From Puccinia triticina (lineage: Eukaryota > Basidiomycota > Pucciniomycetes > Pucciniales > Pucciniaceae), in assembly GCF_026914185.1 (NCBI RefSeq), contig NC_070561.1:2170001-2234000 (forward strand): a stretch of 64,000 nt of DNA, given 5' to 3'. Numbering within the stretch: position 1 is the stretch's first letter; every line of letters starts with the position of its first letter. The translations under genes were made by a program, and so were the position numbers. Of the stretch, positions 11,480 to 22,400 are shown piece by piece. The notes beneath the pieces were generated by a model, which saw only the letters and a list, made by a program, of their open reading frames with translations, searched no databases and was not told the origin of the DNA.

Positions 11480-12960
11480 TTAAATAACTACAGCCCAATC
11501 ACTGGGAATTTCGCCGGTTTGTCGCCCTAAGATTTCACGTTGAATAACATTCGCAAAGAGCCCCAACCCGGCAGGTCCAACTGGAACGTGTATATCTTTC
11601 CCCTTGTAACTATCCATAGGCCAAGTCACAAAAATCATGAAAAGCATTAATTTATTATGTGTGAGTGCACAATAAATCCCTAAAAACTACGCACCCGATT
11701 CGTTCAACGGATGAAACTATAGCAGCAGTCCCTGTGCCAAAAACTTCTTTGAGACGGCCCGATTGCGATCTTTCAAGCATCTCGATCATGGTGATAGGTC
11801 GCTCAGATAGTTTGAACTTCGTTGGTAGACCATCTAGACGCTGGGAACCGTCCAAGTGATTTCTGAGTAGTTCCAACACTGAACAGCGGGTCACTCCTGG
11901 CAGAATTTTATCGTCCAACGGTGGGGTTACTAGCTCTGTCACTGTGGATTACAAATATTTATGAAGCATATCAGACGACATTGATTCAAATGAGTATGTC
12001 AGCTTCATGGCGATTGGATGTAAAACCCTCTCCTGCCGCCTGCCTTTTTGTTTTATCAGTGGTAGGTCAAAGTAAAACTCAAACGGGTACTAACTTCCAG
12101 ATTGATCTTCAAGAGCAACAAATAAGTTCATCGTTCCTACTTCAGTGAGGTGATCATGGTCTCCGAAAAGCCAAAGGATTTGCTCAAAGCCATCGCTGTT
12201 AGCCTCCATTTGAGGCAAAAATCCAGTTGGATAATTAGCCCCCAACTTGAAAGCACCAGAACCACCAGGCCACGCCCGACAGTACTTGGAGCTAGCGAGC
12301 AAGGAAATTGGTTTGAATCCAGTACGGTAGTATGGCCCGACGGGCGAGCAAATCACGAATAAAGTTAGTTCTGTCGGCGGCCCCACTCCTAAGCCCGCGC
12401 CTGTTCCGATTATTGTTGGGCGGATATATAATGAATGACCGGCTTCGGTCGGAACCCAATCCCCATCCAATTTGACTAATTTTTTGATCAATTCTAGCAG
12501 ATGTTCTCCTTCAAAACTCTAAAAATCGAAAACAAAAAAATAACCCGACTGATTAGTGAATGGAGACCTAGGCGAATGTGAGGCAACTGGTACAGAAACT
12601 TTATATGGTGATCAAAAAAAGTTGTCCTGCAGAAAAAAGTTACAAAACTGGAAATGCCAAACGTCGAGCACTCTGATTCATTCGCTTCATGTTCATTTCA
12701 GGGCGGAAGAGACGAATCCTCCCATCACTGGACTTGTAAGCCTTCATGCCCTCGAACAAACAGGTAGCATATTGAAGTACCGATGCGGAAGGATCGATCT
12801 CTAAATTTCCATATGGCTTGATTTCGGGTGCTTTCCATCCATTCTGTCGTGTCCACTTGACTATCAACATGTGATCGGTGAACGTTTGCCCAAACTTTAG
12901 TTCTGATGCCGGTACTTTCGCTCTTGGTGTGTCAGTAGTCCTGATAGCCAGTTTAGAAAC
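11480..12960 (-). CDS. BAT: Branched-chain amino-acid aminotransferase (first exon unresolved)
   Basis: Transfers the amino group between Leu/Ile/Val and 2-oxoglutarate using PLP. Four exons close in phase: 12960-12649, 12518-12095, 11941-11695, 11609-11480 (stop TAA), giving 370 residues. Diagnostic blocks in order: FGQTFTDHML, W..NGWK.PEIKPYGNL, FEGMKAYKS, RLFRPEMNMKRMN, YIRPTIIGTGAGLGV, KLGANYP (its Lys is the expected Schiff-base residue), TEVGTMNLF, PGVTR, GTGTAAIVSS, IGYKGKDIHVPVG. The 5' end is the weak point. The acceptor at 12961 is phase 0, and no upstream candidate joins it cleanly. An Arg/Ser-rich presequence-like start (MFSSASRPICRLSRSLFR) at 13204 has a GTGCGT donor in phase 1. 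Mitochondrial targeting is therefore likely but unproven. Divergent from GEM1, whose ATG is at 13465. Confidence 0.9.
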
Positions 12961-13464
12961 CTGATTTTTACGATAAGGGAACAAAAATAGAAATTAGCGG
13001 AGCGTATTGGAAAATGGGAATCTCGAAGAAGCAGCTCGCCTCGATATCAGTTGCACTGGCTGCTTGGGATAATTTCCGATGACAACTTGAGAGGGCATTG
13101 TTGAGCGTTGCAATGAAGATGCTGGTATCCAATGACGCACGTGAATTCCCCCTGAATAGTGATCGACTGAGACGACATATCGGCCTGGATGCTGATGAGA
13201 ACATGTTGATGGTATCGAGACAAATGTTGGGACAAGAAACTCCAGTCGGGCCGAGCAGGCTTTGACCCTGCATCGGTAGCCCCCCACCCGCCCTGAAGTA
13301 GAAGTACAATATGCTTGTAAGCGGTGTGCTTCCCACCTCCAGGCTCCGGGAGCACTCGACAACACCACCACTATCATCCACAGCCAGCCCAGTACATCGA
13401 TCAAGCTCAGCCTGAAACCTATCATCACAGAAACTGACTGCCACTGTCACCGTTAGAATTCAGG

Positions 13465-16400
13465 ATGGCCCGGAGAGATATCAGGGTAGTTGTTTGTGGA
13501 GACGATGGGGTTGGAAAGAGGTGCGCTAATTGGATCTGACGCGCTTGCTTGATGTTCATGTTTTGACCCTTTGAACCCTGTTTGATTATGTAGTACGATT
13601 ATTACCTCATTGATTAAAGAACGATTTTACGACTTGCCTCCGGGACTGGTCTTGCCGGAAGTCTCGATTCCACCCGAGGTGACTCCGGATATTACAACCC
13701 ATCTAATCGATACATCCTGTAAATAATTCTACTTCAAAAAGATATTCCCTTATCTGAAAGCACAATTCCAACAACGAGTTTTTTCTTCCAACGCCCTCCG
13801 AACCGTTACAGCCCGGCCAGAAGACCGTTACCATTTAGAATCTGAGATCAGGAAGGCACATGTCGTGGTCATCATCTACTCCGTCGAGGCGCCTGTATCG
13901 TTTGACAGGATCACGACTTACTGGCTTCCAACTATACGATCGTTGGGTGTGAATGTGTAGGTACATGGCCAATTTCAATTCTTACGCTCCTTCACAGAGA
14001 GATTCGATTTTCTGAGGAGGCTCTTCCTGATCAACCAAACACCACCTTTTCTATATGTTTTTGGCATCGGAATTCTAGACCCGTCATACTCGTTGGTAAT
14101 AAACTGGACTTGAGAGGCGGCAATGATGTCTCAAATGAGGCTTTCCAATCCGGTCAGTGCGCCCTTAACTCCCCAACAGATGGTCTCTAGCGAGCTCAAC
14201 TTCGTGCTTTTCCAGAGCTGGCCCCACTGATGAGGGAATTCAAAGAAGTCGAAACATGTATAGAATGCAGTGCGCTGGCCTCAGTTGTAAGTTATTAGTT
14301 TCTGCGCATCTTTTTTTTATCTCCTTCAAATGCACTAAACAGATCATAACTCCTACTTCAAACTAGAACATCAGCGAAACCTTCTATCTTGCTCAGAATG
14401 CCGTCCTTCATCCCACCGCACCCCTTTACGACTCTCGAGAACATGTACTCGCCTCTTTCAAACTCTTCGACTTCTGGAATCCACAGTTTCCGCTGACATT
14501 TAGTTGCCTGTTTCTCCATTGAACGACTTTTCAAGATCATGAAACCTGCCTGTGTCGATGCTCTCACTCGGATATTCAAGCTGAGCGACATAAACAAAGA
14601 TCAAGTATTGGACGATGAAGAATTACATGAGTTTCAGGTAAGCAGTTGGCCCAACGATCATCTAGCTCCAATTCTTGCGACTGCGATATCTGATTTACCT
14701 TTCCTTGAACAAATCATGCCCACGTGAAACAAATCAAAACCACGTGAATTACGATTTCAGAGGAAATGTTTTGGAGTGCCGCTTCAATCAAAAGAACTTA
14801 CCACTATCAAAACTGATGTGCTCAAGAGAAACCCTCTATTTGTAACAGGTGAAGGTCATATCACTGAGGAAGGCTTTTTATTCCTGCATACATGTTTCAT
14901 TCAAAGAGGGAGAATGGAAACCGTATGGGGCGTACTCAGAGCGTTCGGCTATGGTGATGATTTGAGTCTTCGTGAAGCATTTCTCTCTCCCAGGTTTGTA
15001 TGCTGAAATACACCATCTTCTATCGAGCTCCCTTTTTGATTACTGACTCCATCGGCTTGAATTCAGATTTGATGTGCCGGCAGACTGCTCAGCCGAACTC
15101 AGCCCATCTGGCTACACTTTTTTCACAGATTTATTCGAAGCATTTGACAAGGTTGGCCGAGGTTACTTTCTCTGTTCATGTAGATTGTTTCCTATGGATT
15201 CGTACCCTTACCCCTATATTTATCATGGCAGGACTTGGATGGGGCACTCAACCTTGAAGAATTGACAAATCTTTTCAGTACATCCCCTGGTAATCCGTGG
15301 CTCAATCATGGTTTTCCCGATACCACAGTGACCAACGACGCAGGTGCTGTCACCCTGCAGGGATGGCTGGCCCAATGGAGGTAAAAGACTTTAGTTTCTC
15401 GACCATATTTTTTCTATTGATCTGAAACTTCGACACCTCAGCATGACCACTTTACTAGATCCGCGGGTGACCCTTGCTTACCTAGCCTACTTGGGGTACC
15501 CATCACCAACCACAACTGCATTGACCGTCACCAAGCCCCGCAAGGCTGAGCGGAAAAAGAAAAATAAGGTCAATCGTACGACCTATCTCATTTACGTCTT
15601 TGGAGCTGTAGGTTCCGGGAAAAGCTCTATTTGTCGCAATCTAGCAGGAAAACGTTACATGGAGGAAACTACCCATTCCGGTAGTCTTACCGTCGTCAAC
15701 AGTGTTGAATACAAAGGAGCAGAAAAATATCTGGTTGTAAGTTGAGTATCATGTCTGATTGGATTCAATCACCTCGGTAAAGTAACGCTGACTGAATATC
15801 ATCGTCTTACTTGGGTTGGGTTTGGAATAGGTTCAAGAATTCGCAGCCTGGGAATCTAGTCAAATTCTGAGGAATTCTAAGAAACTGGGGATGGCAGACG
15901 TTCTGGTGTTTGTCTATGACAGCTCAGATACCAATTCATTTTCCTATATCAGTAACTTAAGAGTCAGTTCAATTTTATCGAGTTGTGATGAAATGTTGAT
16001 TCAAGTCCAAACCAATCAGTACCGTTGATGTGCTGTGTGTGTCAAGAAACTGATTTTTGCGTATCTCACTTTTACATAGCAACAATTCAAAGTCGACCAT
16101 GTGCCCACTCTTTTTGTGGCAAGCAAGGCTGACCTGGACCTTGCCCAACAAGTTGAGTGTGATCTGGATCACCCAACAATCCACTTTCGACTCATCGTTC
16201 AGTATTGCGCTGTTTTTCTTTTAGAGACATGAAGTCCAGCCAGACGTTTATTGTCGGAAGTTGAGTTTGCGCGTCCCAGTCGCTGTCAGCATGAAGACCG
16301 ATCAAAATGCCGATCTGTGGCCCATCATATGCGACATCGCGACGAACCCGTTGGTCATTTTTTGTTTCTCACTCCATCGAAAACCGCCTATGGGGCATAG

Positions 16401-16650
16401 GGTTGCATATTATCCAGATTTTCTCTAACTTTGAATCTACCCTATATTCAGGAACTCGTCGATACCCGGAGGGGCCGAGAAGCCGACCGATCGATTAACG
16501 CTCTATCTGTCCATCGGTGGTCTGATCGGCGCCGGCTCCGCATTGGTCTATGTGGCGTACAAACAATGGCAGAAACCTTCGGGCGGTTGGCTCTCTTGGC
16601 TGACTATTACCACCGCTACCGTCGCCGACTTACCCCGAAGAGACTTGTAA
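13465..16650 (+). CDS. GEM1: Mitochondrial Rho GTPase Miro/Gem1 (646 aa)
   Basis: Tail-anchored outer-mitochondrial-membrane GTPase that controls mitochondrial distribution and, in yeast, ER-mitochondria contacts. Fifteen exons, all junctions GT-AG and in phase: 13465-13520, 13594-13718, 13812-13956, 14079-14152, 14216-14286, 14367-14444, 14536-14637, 14761-14993, 15067-15151, 15232-15380, 15442-15736, 15831-15962, 16080-16151, 16225-16349, 16452-16650. Domains: N-terminal GTPase with P-loop GDDGVGKS (residues 12-19), later VGNKLDLR and ECSAL; EF-hand 1 at 201-212 ([12 protein letters not shown]); EF-hand 2 at 322-333 ([12 protein letters not shown]); C-terminal GTPase with P-loop GAVGSGKSS (427-435) and ASKADL; C-terminal hydrophobic segment about 596-616 followed by a short basic tail. 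Both EF-hands keep acidic ligands. Length is normal for the family. Confidence 0.95.
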
Positions 16651-16859
16651 ATAACTAAATAAATACAAATGCAAAGTAATTTTGCTCATTCTGCCATTTT
16701 CTTTCATTCTTTGTTTTCCCCTGCTGTATTTATTTTGAGATGCTTTTGGGAAAACAGCCGAGCACAAATTTCTCAATCTCTTTTCTCTCCGAGTTCGTGG
16801 CATGATTCCCAGTGTTCTCAGCTACACAACTTGAAATTTCGCTCGGAACATCATCGCCT

Positions 16860-16962
16860 GCCTTAATAGCTCAGTGGTAGAGCGTTCCACTCGTACATCT
16901 GTTGCACGTCGTCAGTACTGTTGATCATGGAAAGGTCTGGTGTTCAATCCACCATTGAGGCA
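16860..16962 (+). tRNA. tRNA-Thr(CGT) with a 31-nt intron
   Basis: Acceptor arms GCCTTAA / TTGAGGC pair with one G-U, discriminator A at 16962. D-arm GCTC...GAGC, T-arm TGGTG-TTCAATC-CACCA. The anticodon stem TTCCA/TGGAA encloses the 7-nt loop CTCGTAA once a 31-nt intron directly 3' of position 37 is removed (about 16895-16925), the canonical place for nuclear tRNA introns. Anticodon CGT reads ACG (Thr). It lies between the GEM1 stop and the DPH5 3' end. Confidence 0.88.
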
Positions 16963-17563
16963 TCACTTTTTGGTGTGGCCGCGTCGAGCATGGCGCAGCC
17001 TGTATGCAGCAATTTTGTCTTCGGCTGTTTGTGAAGTGAGGACTTGGCTGATAACCAAAAGAACGAAGTGAGGCGTCGTACGCATGCTGTCATCAAACCC
17101 TTTTTTGTGTTCATGGAATGACGGGCATACTTTGGGAGAAAGACGAATACTTCAAATTCTCATGATTACCTATCTGGAAATTGAACTGCACGCACTTATA
17201 CCACCCGTCTGCCATTGATTTTTTCCTGATTGGGAAATCCTGAGTCTCCAATTGATACTGATCAGCCGTTTTGGGGGCCCTCTGATTCTCTCTGGCTTTG
17301 CATCAACTTTAAAGATCAGCAGTGTATGTTTCTATGGATCAGTGTTCTATTGATTGCTGTTGAGGAAGGGGCCCGCCGCCCAGCTCATGTAGTGAATTGG
17401 TGTGTGCGAGCTCCAAGGGATTAAGTGGATAGGCAAACATGGGAACACAAAATGTATCTTGGATTCACAGAGAAAATGAAAAGAAAATGTTCCCAGTGAC
17501 ATGCTAAATAGGGATGCGTAGCAGAAGAAAAGACGACAAAAGGACAGCAGTTCAAGTTGCCGA
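16963..17563. other. Intergenic stretch, no gene recognised
   Basis: Between the tRNA and the DPH5 3' end. Reading frames are short and look random; no repeat or RNA gene was recognised. Confidence 0.5.
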
Positions 17564-18908
17564 TTAATCACTTGAAGGGGTGGTGAGCTGCAACCAGGAT
17601 TGTTTGTCGACAGCAAAGCCCGAAAGAAATTCGATCTCGACCGGATTCAAGTTTTTCCTCGAAGGACCGTCTCCCAGGATGATTAATGAATGCAAGGGTC
17701 CTCCGAATTGTTCGGGCTCCAACTTCGCGAGTTCCGACATAGTACCGACCAAGAATTTTTCTGTTTTGGAGGTGACTCTGCATGCTGCTATACATAAGAT
17801 CTGGTCAGGATCGGTCAATCTGTTTATGTATTTCTCTTCTGTCTGCTCCTCTTCCTCTTCTCCGGTCAGGCTTTCATCTGCTTGCTTCAACTCTTCCATG
17901 ATCGATAATATTTGTTCGATTGCCGTGGTGATGGTCATGTACCGGGGTTTTTCATAAATCTTGCGACCCCTGGGATTTTGATAATGAAGAGAAAGCAAGA
18001 ATCAGTTTTAGAGCTCTAACTCAGAATTATTTGAAGAAGCTTTGGTTGAAAAGATGAGTTGTTGGTCGAGAAAAATAAGTCACTAACCTAGCCAAATTTT
18101 CATCGGATTGCTCTTTGACCTTGATATCGAGAAGACACAATGTATGTAGACCTATGCTGAAGTTTTGGTTGATTTTCTTGAACCAGCTTTGAGGTCTCCA
18201 ATTCGCATTAAAGAAGGGGATCGAAACCGTTTGGCCGAAGTGGTATAGGTTGATTCCGATCGATCCGATCGCATTCAGAATAGATACGTTATGTATGACT
18301 CGGTATTTGATTCCCTTTTTCGTGCATCTCAATAGTAAATCTGCATGCGTGGTTGCTCTTTTTTTGCGTGGAACGAGTATATTTCGTGCAACGAGTATAG
18401 TTGGAAAACAAAGCAGCTGGATGTTAACTCTGTCGGCTGATCGCAAGCCGTCCCCGGTCGAGGCCATGCATTTTTCGGTTTTGAAGGAATGTTTGAAAAG
18501 CGATGGCCTGTAATTCGGCGAAGAAACCCTCACCCGAATGGATCACCCACAACCAAGAGAGAAACATCTTCCGCGGCGGCCTCGTCCAAAATTTCGTCTG
18601 ATCGAGTTTCGATGAAGTCCCGATCGGCTAAGATGATATCCGTACCATAAAGGGCTTGCTACACCGAAGATGAAAAATTTAACCCCCCGCCCGATCCACA
18701 TAAACAAGAGCGGAAGAAGAAGAAAAATATATGCAAATCAAAAGAAGGAGTGTACAGAAGACTAGCTCACCAAATCTTCTACTTGTGAATCAATCAATAC
18801 GCTGGTATAACCTTCCAAGTAAACCTTCTTACTATCTTTGATCGTTTTTAGTCCGCTGAGAGTGATATCCTCAGGTGAGGACATCCCGATGCCAATGAGA
18901 TAGAACAT
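17564..18908 (-). CDS. DPH5: Diphthine methyl ester synthase, DPH5 (312 aa)
   Basis: S-adenosylmethionine-dependent methylase of diphthamide synthesis, modifying the conserved histidine of translation elongation factor 2. Four exons: 18908-18771, 18658-18534, 18357-18088, 17969-17564, all GT-AG with phases closing. The start MFYLIGIGMSSPEDITLSGL is the family N-terminus, so the ATG is secure. Further blocks: KKVYLEGYTSVL, ADRDFIET, LLVVGDPFGATTH (SAM-binding region), IHNVSILNAIGSIG, LYHFGQTVSIPF, GLHTLCLLDIKVKEQS, GRKIYEKPRYMTI, and near the C-terminus GPLHSLIILG. An acidic Glu-rich insertion (TGEEEEEQTEEK) follows the ILSIMEELKQ helix. Slightly longer than the common ~285-300 residues because of this insert. 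Shares a ~500-bp divergent intergenic region with the Dicer-like gene. Confidence 0.95.
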
Positions 18909-19415
18909 TTTTTTTTCTCTGTAGGGATATCGGAATGTGGGTGTTGCAAACGTAAAACACTATACCCATGGGCCATGACCCCTTTTGTGGTTACATCTGA
19001 TTCCTCGAACTACACAGGTTCCCTCTTCCGGGTCTGCCTGTCTCCGCCAGGACCAGGGCGCCTATGTAAATACAATTCAGAATTGTCCTTTGGCAGCACA
19101 TTTCTAATATCACCATCGCTTCTGCCAGTGACTGGTCTTCCGATAGCTTCCGATCTGCCTGCTTGACGAATATCCAATTTATTTGGTCCCTAACCATCAG
19201 ACTTCAACCAATCACCATTCACCATTCACACCACCAGAATCTCTCTGACCTGATATCCAGTAAACAAAGGGAGTATCGATTGAGTTGATATCGTCGGAGG
19301 CCGCCAGTTGATCAAAGAAGGAGGGGATCATGTTGATCTGATTCTGACTCTGGGGTACTTAAAGACCCGGGCCATCGACCAGTCCCTTCATTCCAACCTG
19401 TCTTGATCATCCATC
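18909..19415. promoter_or_regulatory. Divergent intergenic region between DPH5 and the Dicer-like gene
   Basis: 507 bp separating two divergent starts, so it must hold both promoters. No clear TATA was assigned to either side; TACTTAAAG at about 19356 is a weak candidate for the plus-strand gene. No coding or repeat signal was seen. Confidence 0.4.
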
Positions 19416-22400
19416 ATGGATGACACTGATACTCACCCCAGCTCGGCTGGTGTCGGTGCTGATGACAACGAATCGCTAAAGATACCGAGGCTTTACCAAG
19501 CAGAGCTGTTAGAGGAAGCCAAGAAGCGGAACATCATCATCCGCGCCGATACCGGTACCGGGAAGACGCTTGTGGCCCTCAATCTCATTGTGTGGACGGC
19601 CGCCCAGACAAAGCTGAGCCTTGACGAACATCGGATCCAGGCCTTCCTCGTCCCTACTCGTCGGCTCGTCCAGCAGCAGGCAGAGTACATCCAGAGACAA
19701 TCCACCCTCCGCGTCCAAACCTATAATGGCGTCTCGTCAGACCTTCGGAACGTTGATAAATGGCGCTCGGCACTGAACGAGGTCGACGTGATCGTTTCAA
19801 CTGCTCAGGTATGTAGCCATCACCCACCATCCGACCCAGATCCATCCATCGTACAAGCTTCTGACCTAACTTACCTCGTCATGATATCTAGAGCTTCTAT
19901 GACTTGATTTCAAAGGGATGTTGGAAATTCGAGGATGTGTGTTTTTCTCATCATTTTAATTCAATACCTTCCGTGGATAAAATCGCGCCTGGAGTACTAA
20001 CGAGAACTGTTGTAAATAGATATCCTTGCTGGTTTTCGATGAGGCTCATCATTGTCGTAAAAATCACCTGTACAATCAAATAATGTAAGTCTTTGGGATG
20101 CATCATATGCTGGATGATGCTGACGCGAACTCAACCTTTCCGCTCGAACCCATCAGGCAGAGTTATTACCATCGTCTGGCCAAAGATTCCACACAGCGCC
20201 TACCCAAGATTTTGGGATTGACAGCATCGCCAATCTGGAACTATACGAACTTGGAAAAGGCGGAAAAAGATATAAAGTTTGTGTCCTCTTGCTTTTGTGA
20301 CTGTCATTCAGCTTTGTGTTTTGAACTGAAATCCTCTCGCTTAAAATCGAACAGGACCCTTCAGAGCTCTCTTGCAGCCCAAATTTATGAGGTCAAGAGG
20401 CACATCGAAGATGTTTCACAGCATACCTTTAAGCCCAACGAAATGGCCGCATATTTCGAGCCTTCTCCTGCTTTTCAAAATCTTTCTCATCCTCCCTGGA
20501 AGCAGATTAACGAGCTGCTTGTGGTGCATGCCAGTCCCAAGCTAATTGCCGCCTTTGAATCTTTGTACTTGGTACCGTCTTTTCTTTTCTATCTCTTCCG
20601 CATCTAACTCTTCCAGGCGTCAAGACGCGTCAGCTCATCACGCGCCTACCACACCTTCTTTGTCGACAGGAGTTAGGCATTTACGCGTACTCGTCATCCA
20701 TCCTTGACTGGCTTAAATCCCTCTCGGCCATCGGCGGCTCAAACCAACTGATATCCGAGGGCATGCTGGATCCAAGTCTCCAACAAAAGGTCCAAGAAGT
20801 TATTGAGCAACTCGAGGAGATGCTGAACATTGATGATATTCCTGAAGATCAACTCTCATCCAAGGTCATCGCTTTGAGCAAAATCCTGGTCGAATACAAG
20901 GAAAAGGACGATCACAAAGACTTTCTATGCATTGTATTTGTCGAACGTCGGCAACACGTCCAACTGCTCTTCACTCTGTTGGAGCGTAATGCCCAGCTGA
21001 AAGATTTTATCCGCCCCGGGGCCTTGACAGGCCTCAGCGGTGGTAACGAGACCGACTCGCTTGGCATCAAGATGGACGCAAAAACGGTTGGTAGTTCTCC
21101 TATCCTCTGGTTCCCCCCAGAGTAACCAACTTTTCCACATCTTCACTCACCCAATCTCCATAAATTCCAATCCCATAGCAAAACAAGAATGTTGCAAAGT
21201 TCAGGACGGGTGAACACAATTTGACGATCGCAACGAATGTGGCCGAGTAAGTATCAGCTTCAAGAAACACTATGTTGGCCTAACCCACTTGCTCTAGAGC
21301 TGATGTAACTTGATATATAATCCATAGGGAGGGTCTGGACTTCCCCTCATGTAGGGTAGTCATTCGATTTGATGAGATTACAACATCGAAAGGGTATGTA
21401 TCTTGAATATTGCGTTCTGCCTACTGGCCTGGCAAAGGTACATATTCGTCATGACCACGCGATGCTCACGTGAAGTTGTCCCTCATATCTTTCTTGGAAG
21501 TTACATTCAATCTCGTGGTCGAGCTCGAGCGCCCAATTCTGACTTCATTGTCATGCTTCCGACTGGTTCCGCGCCTAAATATTTGGCGTACAGTGGGAAA
21601 GAGTAACAGCTTCAAATTTTATCAAACCTGAGGCTTTAATCATAAACAGTTTCTTATGAGCTATCACTCTTGATCTGCATTTTCTTTATAGAGAGGAGCT
21701 CAAAGCCACACTCTACGACCGTCCAAATGATGAGCTCATAGAAGACGGCGCAGTCGAAGCGACACCTCGATTGACTTGCCGACTTACCAATGGAAATGAT
21801 TCGATCTTAACCTACAGTGCTTCTCCAGCTCTTTTGAATGGCGTTTGTCAACTGATCCCGAAAGATGAATTTCTTCCAGTCCTTGTGCCGGAATATGAGG
21901 TCACGTGTTTGGGGGCTAGTTTCAAATCTCGAGTCACGCTTCCCCCTATGGCTGCTCTCCGACCTTCTCAGCGCACATTTACAGGAATCAAGATGCCGAC
22001 GAAAAAAGAAGCCAAGCGTTCGGCCGCCTTTGAAGCCTGCAAAGTCTTACGAGAGATGGGTGTATTGAACGAACATTTCCTACCCCATAGAGAAGATAAC
22101 ACCGGTCAGGCTCGAGACGCGGACGGTAGAGAAATCGAAACTACTGCACTATCAGACCATGTCGAAGCCATCGTCCCGAACGTATTCGGCGATTTCCGCA
22201 CCTCACCAGAAGTCTGGCTCCACAAACTATCTTTCCCGGACGATAGCCCCGCGGGATTCTCGACAATAGGTTTCCTTTGTGCTGAACGCATATGTATCCC
22301 GGAGGGTTTGCACTTGTATGATCATTACCAGGCTAGCAGAGCTCTGTCGGTCAAAGTTGAACAGAGTCACAGGATGACATGGAGCAGGGAAAATTTACCT

